Source: Bdellovibrio sp. (GTDB lineage Bacteria > Bdellovibrionota > Bdellovibrionia > Bdellovibrionales > Bdellovibrionaceae). Taken from it: a stretch of 5,970 bases of DNA. The notes beneath the pieces are model-generated. The model made no database searches and had not been told where the DNA came from. It worked only from the letters and a program-made list of their open reading frames with translations. The position numbers and the translations under genes were made by a program. Below, in pieces: positions 1-5,970 of the stretch. The stretch lies in the NCBI GenBank assembly GCA_019104905.1, contig JAHRXB010000294.1, positions 1 through 5,970 of the forward strand, written 5' to 3'. Positions within the stretch are counted from its first letter, which is position 1. The number at the start of each line of letters is the position of its first letter.

Positions 1-532
1 CTTTATTGCGAATGCAGGCATCGATGCTGCGACTTTGTTCTCCCATCGGCCCAAACTGCACCGCCTGAGCCATTCCCTTGGGGGCCTCCAAAAGAGCCAC
101 GAAATGTCCTGTAGCAAAGGCATCAACGACCAGACAATCAAAAGGCAAAGCCGGACCGTGTTTGCGGGGACCACTTGTCACCTTTCCCATAATGGCCAAC
201 TCTGGTAAGGCCGGGGCCACATTGATGAAGGCCTTCATAACCGCATTTTCGAAAAACAGTTTTGCAAGACTTTCCACCTTGATGAAATGACGGGCATATT
301 CTTGAAGACAGGCCTCCCCTGTCCAGAGCGCCAAGGAAAGATTCGGAGCAATGGCGGTTGGCTGGTAACCCACCGCTGGCAAATCAAAGAAGTCCTTATA
401 GAAGCTCTGATCCCCAAGTTCTACGAGGAGGACTTTTTTCCCCTCCCTGCTCTTCTTTAGGGCCAGGGCTGCGGCAACCACCGACTTTCCCACGCCCCCT
501 TTTCCGGTCACAAAGTGAATCTCTTGCTTCAT
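1..532 (-). CDS. ArsA/Get3-family P-loop ATPase, N-terminal part (cut by window edge)
   Basis: Reading leftwards from an ATG at 530-532, 177 codons are open to the window edge, so the C-terminus is missing. Residues 10-17 read GKGGVGKS, a deviant Walker A motif with the signature lysine (K11) of the MinD/ArsA/Get3 (SIMIBI) class. A hydrophobic strand LLVELGD (35-41) follows, where many relatives have LLVDxD. Residues 131-148 carry FDxLVVDAFATGHFxALL, which matches the switch II region of Get3/ArsA (DTAPTGHTLRLL in the family), so this is closer to ArsA/Get3 than to ParA or MinD. Family members couple ATP-driven dimer changes to cargo handling (arsenite efflux, or tail-anchored protein delivery by Get3). 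The bacterial single-domain forms mostly have no known function, and no arsR/arsB is seen here. The start is fixed by an in-frame TAA two codons upstream; the ribosome binding site is poor. The gene is divergent from tig. Family confidence is high, substrate unknown. Confidence 0.88.
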   Translation of the reverse strand, partial: MKQEIHFVTGKGGVGKSVVAAALALKKSREGKKVLLVELGDQSFYKDFFDLPAVGYQPTAIAPNLSLALWTGEACLQEYARHFIKVESLAKLFFENAVMKAFINVAPALPELAIMGKVTSGPRKHGPALPFDCLVVDAFATGHFVALLEAPKGMAQAVQFGPMGEQSRSIDACIRNK

Positions 533-588
533 AGGTTCTTAGAGTGTCTCTGACCTGGTAAATATAGGCATTACGCGCTGCGATAGCG

Positions 589-617
589 TTGCCTTCAGTC
601 AGCTCCTCCTCTAATAT
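589..617 (+). promoter_or_regulatory. Candidate sigma-70-type promoter of tig
   Basis: TTGCCT (589-594) and TAATAT (612-617) are separated by exactly 17 bases. Each hexamer matches four of six consensus positions. Transcription would start near 624, leaving a leader of only about 22 nt that holds the AGGAG ribosome binding site. The match is moderate and I cannot exclude a start further upstream in the 113-bp divergent region. A promoter for the leftward ATPase gene must also lie here, but I see only a TATATT-like hexamer (complement of 561-566) without a good -35 box. Confidence 0.4.
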
Positions 618-636
618 CCATCGGTTTTATTAGGAG
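606..636 (+). promoter_or_regulatory. Possible hairpin covering the tig ribosome binding site
   Basis: CTCC (606-609), a two-base bulge (610-611) and TAATA (612-616) can pair with TATTAGGAG (628-636), with an 11-base loop. The 3' arm contains the Shine-Dalgarno sequence AGGAG (632-636) of tig. This can only act on mRNA that starts upstream of 606. It conflicts with the candidate promoter at 589-617, whose transcript would lack the 5' arm. The stem is short and AU-rich in its inner half, so it could be a coincidence. Confidence 0.25.
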
Positions 637-645
637 AACAAAAAC

Positions 646-1959
646 ATGAAATCGAATGTAGAAAAAGTCTCTAATTTGTCCCGAAAGTTGAATATCGAAG
701 TTCCCGCAACTGCTGTTCAAACTGCTTTCCAAAAAATCTTCAATGGCATCCAAAAAGACGTCACCATCAAAGGATTCCGTAAAGGAAAAGCTCCTTTGAC
801 GACCATCAAAAGTCTTTACGGCGATCGCGTGAAACAAGACGTGGTTCAAGATTTGATCCAGAAACACTATGCGATGGCTTTGGACGAGCACAAGCTTGAG
901 CCCATCAGCTATCCAGAATTTGAGTTTGCGGATCCTTCTGAGAACAAGGATTTCTCTTTCTCTGCGGCCTTTGATGTTCGCCCTGAAATCAACTTGAAGA
1001 AATATGAAGGTCTTGAAGTTGAGAAAGAAAAGTATGAATTTGATCCAAAGAAGGTTGATCAGGTTCTTGAGAACATTCGTGCTTCTCGTGCAACTTTTGA
1101 AACTGTCACTGAAGCTCGCGCCGCAAAATTGGGCGATGTCGCTGTGATCGATTTCGAAGGCTTCATGGGTGGAGCTCCTCTTGAAAATGGATCTGGAAAA
1201 AATCACCACCTTGAGCTTGGTGCCAAACAATTCATCGACGGTTTCGAAGATGGCATTGTTGGCATGAAAGCTGGCGAATCCAAAACAATCTCTTTGAAGT
1301 TCCCAGACCCTTATCACTCTGCAGAGCTTGCTGGTAAACCAGTCGAGTTCAAAGTCACTTTGAACGAAATCAAAGCGAAAGTTTTGCCAGAGTTGACTGA
1401 AGAGTTCTTGGCGACTTTGGGCGGACCAAAAGATCTCGCTTCTTTGAAAAAATCTATCGAAGACGATTTGGCGCAAACGGAACAAAAGCGTATCGACGAC
1501 GCTTTCAAAAACCGTCTTTTGAAAAACCTTGTTAAGGAAAATCCCGTAGAAGTTCCTCCTTCATTGTTGAAAGAACAAAAAGCCTCTTTGGTGGAAGACT
1601 TCAAAAAACGTATGGCTGAACAAGGCATGGGCGAAAACGATTTCGCTTCTTACGTTGAAAAGTGGGATAGCGATTTTGCAAAAACGGCGGCTGAGATGAT
1701 CCAATCTTCGTTCCTTGTTGATGCGATTGCGAAAAAACACGATCTTTTCTGCAAAAAGGAAGATCTTGACGCAAAATTCGCTGAATACACTGCTCAAACA
1801 GGTATTGAAGAACAACGCATCCGTGAATTCTACGGCCGCCCTGAACAAGCTAGCCGTCTGACTTACATGATCACCGAAGAAAAAGTGATCGCGTTCTTGA
1901 ATAAGTCCGTCAAAGTTAAAGAAGTTCCAGCGGGCTCTTTGAAAGAAGAAGCTAACTAG
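646..1959 (+). CDS. tig: Trigger factor, ribosome-associated chaperone and prolyl isomerase
   Basis: The 437-residue product has the full three-part trigger factor layout and near-standard length (E. coli protein 432). The N-terminal ribosome-binding domain (about 1-115) carries the signature loop GFRKGKAP at 43-50, which docks on ribosomal protein L23 at the exit tunnel. An FKBP-type peptidyl-prolyl isomerase domain follows (about 160-245), with the typical GDVAVIDFEG strand and a GxKQFIDGFEDGIVGMKxGE stretch at 192-211. The remainder (about 245-437) is the helical, Lys/Glu-rich C-terminal domain that forms the chaperone cradle. The cytosolic protein binds nascent chains co-translationally. 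The ATG has an AGGAG site (632-636) nine bases upstream. The gene stands alone: a terminator follows at once, and clpP/clpX, which often follow tig in other proteobacteria, are not present downstream. The sequence resembles the Bdellovibrio protein as I remember it. Function is secure by homology. Confidence 0.97.
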   Translation: MKSNVEKVSNLSRKLNIEVPATAVQTAFQKIFNGIQKDVTIKGFRKGKAPLTTIKSLYGDRVKQDVVQDLIQKHYAMALDEHKLEPISYPEFEFADPSENKDFSFSAAFDVRPEINLKKYEGLEVEKEKYEFDPKKVDQVLENIRASRATFETVTEARAAKLGDVAVIDFEGFMGGAPLENGSGKNHHLELGAKQFIDGFEDGIVGMKAGESKTISLKFPDPYHSAELAGKPVEFKVTLNEIKAKVLPELTEEFLATLGGPKDLASLKKSIEDDLAQTEQKRIDDAFKNRLLKNLVKENPVEVPPSLLKEQKASLVEDFKKRMAEQGMGENDFASYVEKWDSDFAKTAAEMIQSSFLVDAIAKKHDLFCKKEDLDAKFAEYTAQTGIEEQRIREFYGRPEQASRLTYMITEEKVIAFLNKSVKVKEVPAGSLKEEAN

Positions 1960-1982
1960 AACTGAAACAATAAGTTTCAAAT

Positions 1983-2013
1983 AAAAAAGGCTCACCGCAA
2001 GGTGGGCCTTTTT
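1983..2013 (+). terminator. Intrinsic terminator of tig, probably bidirectional
   Basis: GGCTCACC (1989-1996) and GGTGGGCC (2001-2008) form an 8-bp stem with one G-U pair, closed by a GCAA tetraloop and followed by five T (2009-2013). Six A (1983-1988) precede it, so the opposite strand reads as a stem with one C-A mismatch followed by six T. It can therefore also end transcription of the convergent secreted-protein gene, whose stop codon lies 27 bases beyond the T tract. A smaller inverted repeat, TGAAAC-AATAA-GTTTCA (1963-1979), sits between the tig stop and this stem; its role is unknown. Confidence 0.93.
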
Positions 2014-2040
2014 AGTTTGTGCAGCCTGGGCAAAACTCAG

Positions 2041-2604
2041 TTAGTGACAGTTACGGTATTCTTCGAAGTATCTTTGGCAGATAGAGTATTGGGAATTACA
2101 GTCGTTGCTATCCGTCGAGTGATAGGTCGCGGCGGGGCATTGGCGGGCCGCTCCTCTTTGAACGACGACACCAAACTCTCCCTGTGCGTAAGGGGTGTTG
2201 TTGTCAGAGAAAATCTTGTAGCGAATCGTATTTCGTCCGTACTCAAGCAATGGCTTTTGAAATAGCGTTGAGATCCATAGATTGAAAGCATCTCGGCTTT
2301 TTCCGCGAGCTCCATCGTAGTTATTCACCTTAGAGCGAGAAGATCCGTCCTCATGAAAGGCCATCAGCTCTACTTTGTCCGCGCGAGCATCCTGAGGTCC
2401 GACAAAATAGTCATAGGCCTGAGGGTCCATAACCACATCACGACAAGTATATAAAGCAGTGCCTGAACCATTAAAACCGTTACATTGAACTTGAACTTGT
2501 CCTTGGATGGGCGTGGCGATCAGTGCGTTGCCATTGGCAAAGCCCGCAGCATGAGCTTTTGCCATTAAGCAAAATGTGATGATAGAAAACAACACTTTCA
2601 ACAT
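2041..2604 (-). CDS. Small secreted Cys-rich protein, function unknown
   Basis: I do not recognise the family. The 187-residue product begins with a Sec signal peptide: K3, a hydrophobic core at 4-14 and a likely type I cleavage after AHA (17-19). There is no lipobox; the Cys at 12 lies in the core. The mature part of about 168 residues has six Cys (41, 54, 156, 169, 176, 186), enough for three disulfides, four of them packed into the last 32 residues. No transmembrane segment or catalytic motif is visible, so a periplasmic or exported protein is inferred. The open frame extends 33 codons upstream to an ATG at 2703, but that would overlap the end of ctpA and bury the signal peptide. The ATG at 2602-2604 has an AGAGG site (2614-2618) nine bases away. 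It lies 68 bp downstream of ctpA and may be read through from that operon or have its own promoter. It is convergent with tig. Confidence 0.85.
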   Translation of the reverse strand: MLKVLFSIITFCLMAKAHAAGFANGNALIATPIQGQVQVQCNGFNGSGTALYTCRDVVMDPQAYDYFVGPQDARADKVELMAFHEDGSSRSKVNNYDGARGKSRDAFNLWISTLFQKPLLEYGRNTIRYKIFSDNNTPYAQGEFGVVVQRGAARQCPAATYHSTDSNDCNSQYSICQRYFEEYRNCH

Positions 2605-2608
2605 GAAA

Positions 2609-2640
2609 GGCCCCCTCTGCCCGTCTACTTGAAGGGGGCC
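2609..2640 (-). promoter_or_regulatory. GC-rich hairpin overlapping the ribosome binding site of the Cys-rich protein gene
   Basis: On the minus strand GGCCCCCT (2640-2633) is perfectly complementary to AGGGGGCC (2616-2609), with a 16-base spacer. Seven of the eight pairs are G-C. The 3' arm overlaps the Shine-Dalgarno AGAGG (2618-2614) and ends four bases before the start codon. It is followed only by TTTC, so it is a weak intrinsic terminator at best. It could attenuate read-through from ctpA, block translation initiation in the long transcript, or both. A poor promoter (TTGATT 2669-2664, 17-base gap, TACTCT 2646-2641) would start transcripts inside the 5' arm and so escape the structure. 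Confidence 0.6.
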
Positions 2641-2672
2641 AGAGTAGGGCCTCGAAAACAGAGAATCAATAA

Positions 2673-4052
2673 CTAGCGCGTCAAAACTTTCAGCGTGTCC
2701 CACGCCTTCAAGTAGCTAAATGCTTGATATGCTTGATAATCGGATTTGAAAAGCTTTTCGCGAGGCGACAGTTTTTCTTCCTTTTTTGAACCCACGTCCT
2801 TCCACCAAGCAAGAGCGCCCTCTTCAGCACCTTGTTTTGTATCAAGTTTTTCCGCGGCCTTTTCGCGATCTCCCTTAAGATGGCCTGCAATGTCCCCTTC
2901 CCGAGTGGTCGGCGACTTTAAGATCGCTTTTGAAAATGCTTCTGGATCCACATCTTCGATTTCAATATCAGGATGAATTCCCTCCGCCTGAATCGAGATG
3001 CCACTTGGAGTGTAGTAGCGAGCCACCGTCAGCTTCAAACCACTTCCATCACCCAACTTAATCACAGACTGCACCGACCCTTTACCGAATGTGCGTTGCC
3101 CGACGATCAAAGCTCGTTTGTTGTCTTGAAGAGCTCCCGAAACAATCTCGCTGGCACTGGCCGTATATTCATTCACCAAGATCACAACAGGGAAATGAGT
3201 GTAAGGCCCCTTCTTGGTTGCCACGGCCACTTCTTTGTCGTTCTTGTTGCGACCAATCGTGCTCACGATGGTTCCCTCTTTCAGGAACATATCACTCACT
3301 TTCACAGCTTGATCCAACAGGCCACCCGGATTACGGCGAAGGTCGATCAAAAGACCGGTCATTTGGCCTTTGTTATCTTTCATATGTTTTTCAATCGTCT
3401 TCTGAAGATCTTTTGCCGTGTTTTCAATAAAGCTTGTGACCTTCACATACGCAAACCCCTCACTCAAGTCGGTGTACTTCACGGATTTGATCTTAACACT
3501 GCCACGAACCACGGTGATATCCCGAGGCTTTTCTTCATTTTCTCGGACGACTCGCAAAATAATTTTGCTGCCTTTTTTTCCTCGCATAAGTTGAGAGGCT
3601 TCCACAAGACTCATGCCTTTGGTGCTGGTGCCATCAACGGCGATCACCTTGTCGCCAGCCTTGATTCCTGCTTCCCAAGCAGGGGCATCTTCAATCGGAG
3701 AAATAATGGTAAGAACACCATTTTGAATGGAAATCTCAATCCCCAAACCTCCGAACTCCCCGCTGGTTTCGGTCTCAAAATCTTTAAAGATATCCGGCGG
3801 CATAAAGTTGGTATGTGGATCCAACTCACGAAGCATCCCCTTGATGGCGCCATAGACCAGCTTCTTCGTATTCACCTCTTCCACATAGTATTGCTGAATC
3901 AGATTCAGAACCTTACTGAAGTTCTGCAAATCCGCATATCTTTCTTGGGCGAAGGCTCGAACTTGGAAACCTGACTCTGCCATGATGAACAGGGTCACCA
4001 AAAGGGCAAATCCCAAAAGGTAGGTTTTCCAGTAGCGTTTAAGTGATTGCAT
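2673..4052 (-). CDS. ctpA: Carboxyl-terminal processing protease, S41A family (CtpA-type)
   Basis: The 459-residue protein has a hydrophobic N-terminal segment (about 11-24, followed by VRAFAQ) that acts as a signal peptide or membrane anchor, placing it in the periplasm. Next come an N-terminal helical region with the family motif LDPHTNFM (77-84), a PDZ domain (about 98-170) and the S41 protease core with LLIDLRRNPGGLL (234-246). Catalytic residues are visible with correct spacing: Ser299 in ASASEI, Lys324 in TFGKG and Gln328, a Ser/Lys dyad with assisting Gln as in CtpB. After the REGDIAGHL motif (384-392) there is a charged linker (about 395-433) and a C-terminal helix. Such proteases trim or degrade periplasmic proteins, including murein hydrolases and their regulators in several proteobacteria. 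The gene starts 4 bp after the envC stop, with an AAGGA site inside the end of envC, so it is very likely co-transcribed. The exact substrate is unknown. Confidence 0.95.
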   Translation of the reverse strand: MQSLKRYWKTYLLGFALLVTLFIMAESGFQVRAFAQERYADLQNFSKVLNLIQQYYVEEVNTKKLVYGAIKGMLRELDPHTNFMPPDIFKDFETETSGEFGGLGIEISIQNGVLTIISPIEDAPAWEAGIKAGDKVIAVDGTSTKGMSLVEASQLMRGKKGSKIILRVVRENEEKPRDITVVRGSVKIKSVKYTDLSEGFAYVKVTSFIENTAKDLQKTIEKHMKDNKGQMTGLLIDLRRNPGGLLDQAVKVSDMFLKEGTIVSTIGRNKNDKEVAVATKKGPYTHFPVVILVNEYTASASEIVSGALQDNKRALIVGQRTFGKGSVQSVIKLGDGSGLKLTVARYYTPSGISIQAEGIHPDIEIEDVDPEAFSKAILKSPTTREGDIAGHLKGDREKAAEKLDTKQGAEEGALAWWKDVGSKKEEKLSPREKLFKSDYQAYQAFSYLKAWDTLKVLTR

Positions 4053-4056
4053 AGTG

Positions 4057-5172
4057 TTAGAGTCCTTTCATCCACTGTTGCGGGTCGTAGGGTTCGGAAA
4101 AATGTCTAATTTCAAAATATAATCCAGAACTTTTATCAGGAGGGGCGTCTCCTACCTGAGCAATGACTTGAGACTGAGTGATCTCGTCCCCGACATTGAC
4201 CTTCACATCTTGAGCATGGGAATAGACGCTGTAGTAGTGATCTCCATGATCCACAATCAAAGTCTTTCCAAAACCTGGAAGATCCCCCACATATGATACG
4301 CGTCCTTCAAACACTGATTTAATAGGGCTTCCCTTCGCGGCGGCGATGTAAATTCCTTTGTGTGATAAAGTATAGGGGTGATCTTCCCCTTTCATAAGTC
4401 CAAATTTTTGGGTAATTACTCCCTGCAAGGGCGGAGGCAATCCCCCTTTTTGATCTGCAAACGAGGGTTTAAACAAAAGATCGAACAGTCCAGCGTCGTC
4501 GATATTGTTTTGCAGCGATTTCTCGCGGAGGCCATTGATTTTATTCATGGCAAACATCTTATTCTTACGAATGCCGTCGAGGATCTTTCCCTTAAGATCT
4601 TGCTCTCGTCGAAGCTGTCTTTCCTGGGCCACAATTTTAGCTTCCACCGACTTGAGGCTTTCAAGCCGTGTCGCCAAGGTTTTTCGCTTTGATTGGAGGT
4701 CGTAGAGATCTCGACGGTAGTTCTTTATCATCTCCAAATCACGGGAAGCGACAATTCCTAAGATTTTAAGATTGCGTTCCAGCGATGCTGAGCTGGAGGA
4801 GGAAAAGAGAAAGCGCGCCAAAGACGGCCCTCCCAGTTTATAGATAGCCCTTAATCGTTCTGCCAAAAGAGCTTTTTGAGACTTCGATTTTTGATCTAGA
4901 TCTTCCACCTTCAATGAGAGAGTTCGGATGCTCACTTCCAAGAAAGCCCGCTGCTGAGACAGACTTCCTTTGTCGGTCACAATCTTTTTAATTTTTTTAT
5001 TCAGTTGATAGAGCGCCGAAAGCGTTTGCCGCTGTTTAAGCTCTGCATCTTCTAATTTCTTTTTGGTCGCCTCAAAGTCTTTAGCCAAACTATCCGCGTT
5101 CGTGGACGCCAGGGAGTTCACCCCAAGCGCCAAGGACAAGATCAAAACTAAGAGGCCACGCAAGATGCTCAA
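4057..5172 (-). CDS. envC: EnvC-like murein hydrolase activator (coiled coil plus degenerate LytM domain)
   Basis: The 371-residue protein has a signal peptide (hydrophobic 5-17, likely cut after NSLA at 22), two long Lys/Glu/Leu-rich coiled-coil stretches (about 25-112 and 131-222), a linker and a C-terminal LytM/M23 domain (about 246-371). The zinc ligands of active M23 enzymes are not conserved: the HxxxD motif reads HKGIY (271-275, Asp to Tyr), and the HLHFE position reads GLYFE (350-354), as in E. coli EnvC (SLYFEIR). YSH (317-319) is kept. It is therefore inferred to be a non-catalytic activator of periplasmic amidases, recruited by FtsEX at the septum through the coiled coil. It begins with a rare TTG, three bases after the ftsX stop, and is followed by ctpA. 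The context strongly supports the role. A divergent active peptidase is the less likely alternative. Confidence 0.92.
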   Translation of the reverse strand: MSILRGLLVLILSLALGVNSLASTNADSLAKDFEATKKKLEDAELKQRQTLSALYQLNKKIKKIVTDKGSLSQQRAFLEVSIRTLSLKVEDLDQKSKSQKALLAERLRAIYKLGGPSLARFLFSSSSSASLERNLKILGIVASRDLEMIKNYRRDLYDLQSKRKTLATRLESLKSVEAKIVAQERQLRREQDLKGKILDGIRKNKMFAMNKINGLREKSLQNNIDDAGLFDLLFKPSFADQKGGLPPPLQGVITQKFGLMKGEDHPYTLSHKGIYIAAAKGSPIKSVFEGRVSYVGDLPGFGKTLIVDHGDHYYSVYSHAQDVKVNVGDEITQSQVIAQVGDAPPDKSSGLYFEIRHFSEPYDPQQWMKGL

Positions 5173-5175
5173 TCT

Positions 5176-5970
5176 TTACCTCTGGCTTCCTGAAAAACCG
5201 TCATTAAGACGACGCACACAAAGATAGGACGCCAAAGAACCCAACGCGACCCCACCGACAATAAAGACCCCAATAAGGCCTGGGCTAATAAACTGTAAAT
5301 GTTCACCCAAACGAAGGAAGCTGAGCTTATCCACAAGAAGATTTTTAATGCCGATAAAGATCGTAAAGCATAACAAGATCGCCAACGCCGAAGAGCTAAA
5401 GCCTAAAGCGGCCCCTTCAACGAGGAAAGGTTTGCGAATCATAGAAGATGTTGCGCCGATCATTTCCAAAACGACAATCTCGTCTTTACGGTTCTGGACT
5501 GAGGCACGAATTGCATTGGAAATAACGAACAAGGCGGCGGCGACAATAACAATGCCGAGAAGGCGCAAGGTCATCTCAATGGCCGAAACCAAAGCGGCGT
5601 ACTTTTCAACCCAGTCCTGACCAAAACTGACCTCATCCACACCCTCCAGACCCTTCACTTCGCCGGCCAAAGACCGCAGAACTTCCATCTGTCGTGACGT
5701 GGGAATATCCGCCGCAAGGCGCACCTGCAAACTGGACGGAATCAGCTTCAAAAGCTCTTCATCCTGAGTCAGATCAGGAGCGTAGCTTGCCAGCTGAGTG
5801 CGAAAGTCCCCTAAAGCCTTTTCCTGAGTGACGTAGTGAACCTCTCCCACGGATTTGGATTCTTTGATCTTGTTCTCAATGAACTCGCGACCTTTTTCAG
5901 AGAGATCTTGGGAAAGATAAACGGTCATCTGAACGTCTTCTCCCCATAACGTCAGAATATTCTTAAAATT
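5176..5970 (-). CDS. ftsX: Cell division protein FtsX, N-terminus missing (cut by window edge)
   Basis: The frame is open through the right edge, so 264 C-terminal residues are visible. The Met at 5928 is internal: the 14 codons before it (NFKNILTLWGEDVQ) continue the protein, and family length (about 300) implies that the cytoplasmic N-terminus and first membrane segment lie outside. Counting from the Met at 5928, residues 1-115 form the periplasmic loop that contacts EnvC. Membrane segments follow at about 118-139, 172-195 and 216-237, with the conserved cytoplasmic loop RKDEIVVLEMIGAT (147-160) and RKPFLVEG (165-172) that couple to the FtsE ATPase. FtsX with FtsE forms a Type VII ABC (MacB-like) mechanotransmission complex that activates septal amidases through EnvC. 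It lies 3 bp upstream of the envC-like gene in one operon. ftsE is expected directly upstream, beyond the window. Confidence 0.94.
   Translation of the reverse strand, partial: NFKNILTLWGEDVQMTVYLSQDLSEKGREFIENKIKESKSVGEVHYVTQEKALGDFRTQLASYAPDLTQDEELLKLIPSSLQVRLAADIPTSRQMEVLRSLAGEVKGLEGVDEVSFGQDWVEKYAALVSAIEMTLRLLGIVIVAAALFVISNAIRASVQNRKDEIVVLEMIGATSSMIRKPFLVEGAALGFSSSALAILLCFTIFIGIKNLLVDKLSFLRLGEHLQFISPGLIGVFIVGGVALGSLASYLCVRRLNDGFSGSQR
5179..5183 (-). promoter_or_regulatory. Ribosome binding site deciding the TTG start of envC
   Basis: The minus strand reads AGAGG, six bases and then TTG (5172-5170). The site overlaps the last codons of ftsX. No in-frame ATG exists near the signal peptide (the first internal Met is residue 148), so TTG is the only start that keeps the signal sequence. 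Confidence 0.8.

Noticed and set aside
78..290. 70-codon open frame on the plus strand opposite the ArsA-like ATPase
   Set aside because: It overlaps clear ATPase coding sequence and has no ribosome binding site or recognisable feature.
574..590. Short inverted repeat CGCT-GCGAT-AGCG in the divergent region
   Set aside because: Only four paired bases per arm; too short to call an operator.
595..1485. 296-codon open frame antisense to tig
   Set aside because: It lies wholly opposite a certain gene, is rich in Phe/Ser/Arg as expected from the complement of Lys/Glu/Leu codons, and has no recognisable domain.
2641..2669. Promoter-like TTGATT-17-TACTCT on the minus strand
   Set aside because: The -10 box matches only three of six consensus positions; kept only as a possibility in the hairpin entry.
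2605..2703. Upstream ATG extension (33 codons) of the Cys-rich protein
   Set aside because: It would overlap the end of ctpA, place the signal peptide internally, and read through the inverted repeat; the ATG at 2604 has a proper ribosome binding site.
2973..3974. 333-codon open frame antisense to ctpA
   Set aside because: It is the shadow of a fully conserved S41 protease; composition is His/Asn-rich and low in plausible motifs.
5926..5928. ATG as the start of ftsX
   Set aside because: The frame stays open upstream to the window edge with FtsX-like sequence, and a start here would lack the first membrane segment.

Overview
The window looks like chromosomal housekeeping DNA from a Bdellovibrio-like predatory bacterium (Bdellovibrionota). 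I base this on the overall character of the trigger factor, which resembles what I remember of the Bdellovibrio bacteriovorus protein, on the moderate GC content, and on the presence of a Cys-rich secreted protein of the lineage-specific kind. No database search was possible, so the genus is an inference. Coding density is high and I see no insertion sequence, tRNA, rRNA, CRISPR array or prophage gene.

Layout. (1) Positions 1-532, minus strand: the N-terminal 177 residues of an ArsA/Get3-type P-loop ATPase, cut by the window edge. (2) Positions 533-645: a 113-bp divergent intergenic region with a probable promoter and strong ribosome binding site for the next gene, and a possible hairpin covering that site. 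(3) Positions 646-1959, plus strand: tig (trigger factor), complete, followed by a clear intrinsic terminator (1989-2013) that also works in the other direction for the convergent gene. (4) Positions 2041-2604, minus strand: a small secreted protein of unknown function with six cysteines in the mature part. Its ribosome binding site lies inside a GC-rich perfect inverted repeat (2609-2640). (5) Positions 2673-5970, minus strand: a tight gene run ftsX (partial) - envC-like - ctpA, with intergenic gaps of 3 and 4 bp. ftsE is expected just beyond the right edge.

How the genes work together. FtsX (with the ATPase FtsE) is the membrane half of the complex that drives the EnvC-type protein, a periplasmic coiled-coil plus degenerate LytM domain protein that activates murein amidases during division. 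The co-transcribed CtpA-type S41 protease acts in the same compartment and probably controls the level of a cell-wall enzyme or an activator. This is a cell-separation and peptidoglycan-remodelling operon. On the other side, trigger factor (nascent-chain chaperone) is divergent from an ArsA/Get3-like ATPase, a family that in eukaryotes targets tail-anchored membrane proteins. The pairing is suggestive but unproven.

Nothing here amounts to a clearly new system. The most useful leads are the hairpin that overlaps the ribosome binding site of the Cys-rich secreted protein, the corresponding potential structure in front of tig, and the ArsA-like ATPase/trigger factor pairing.
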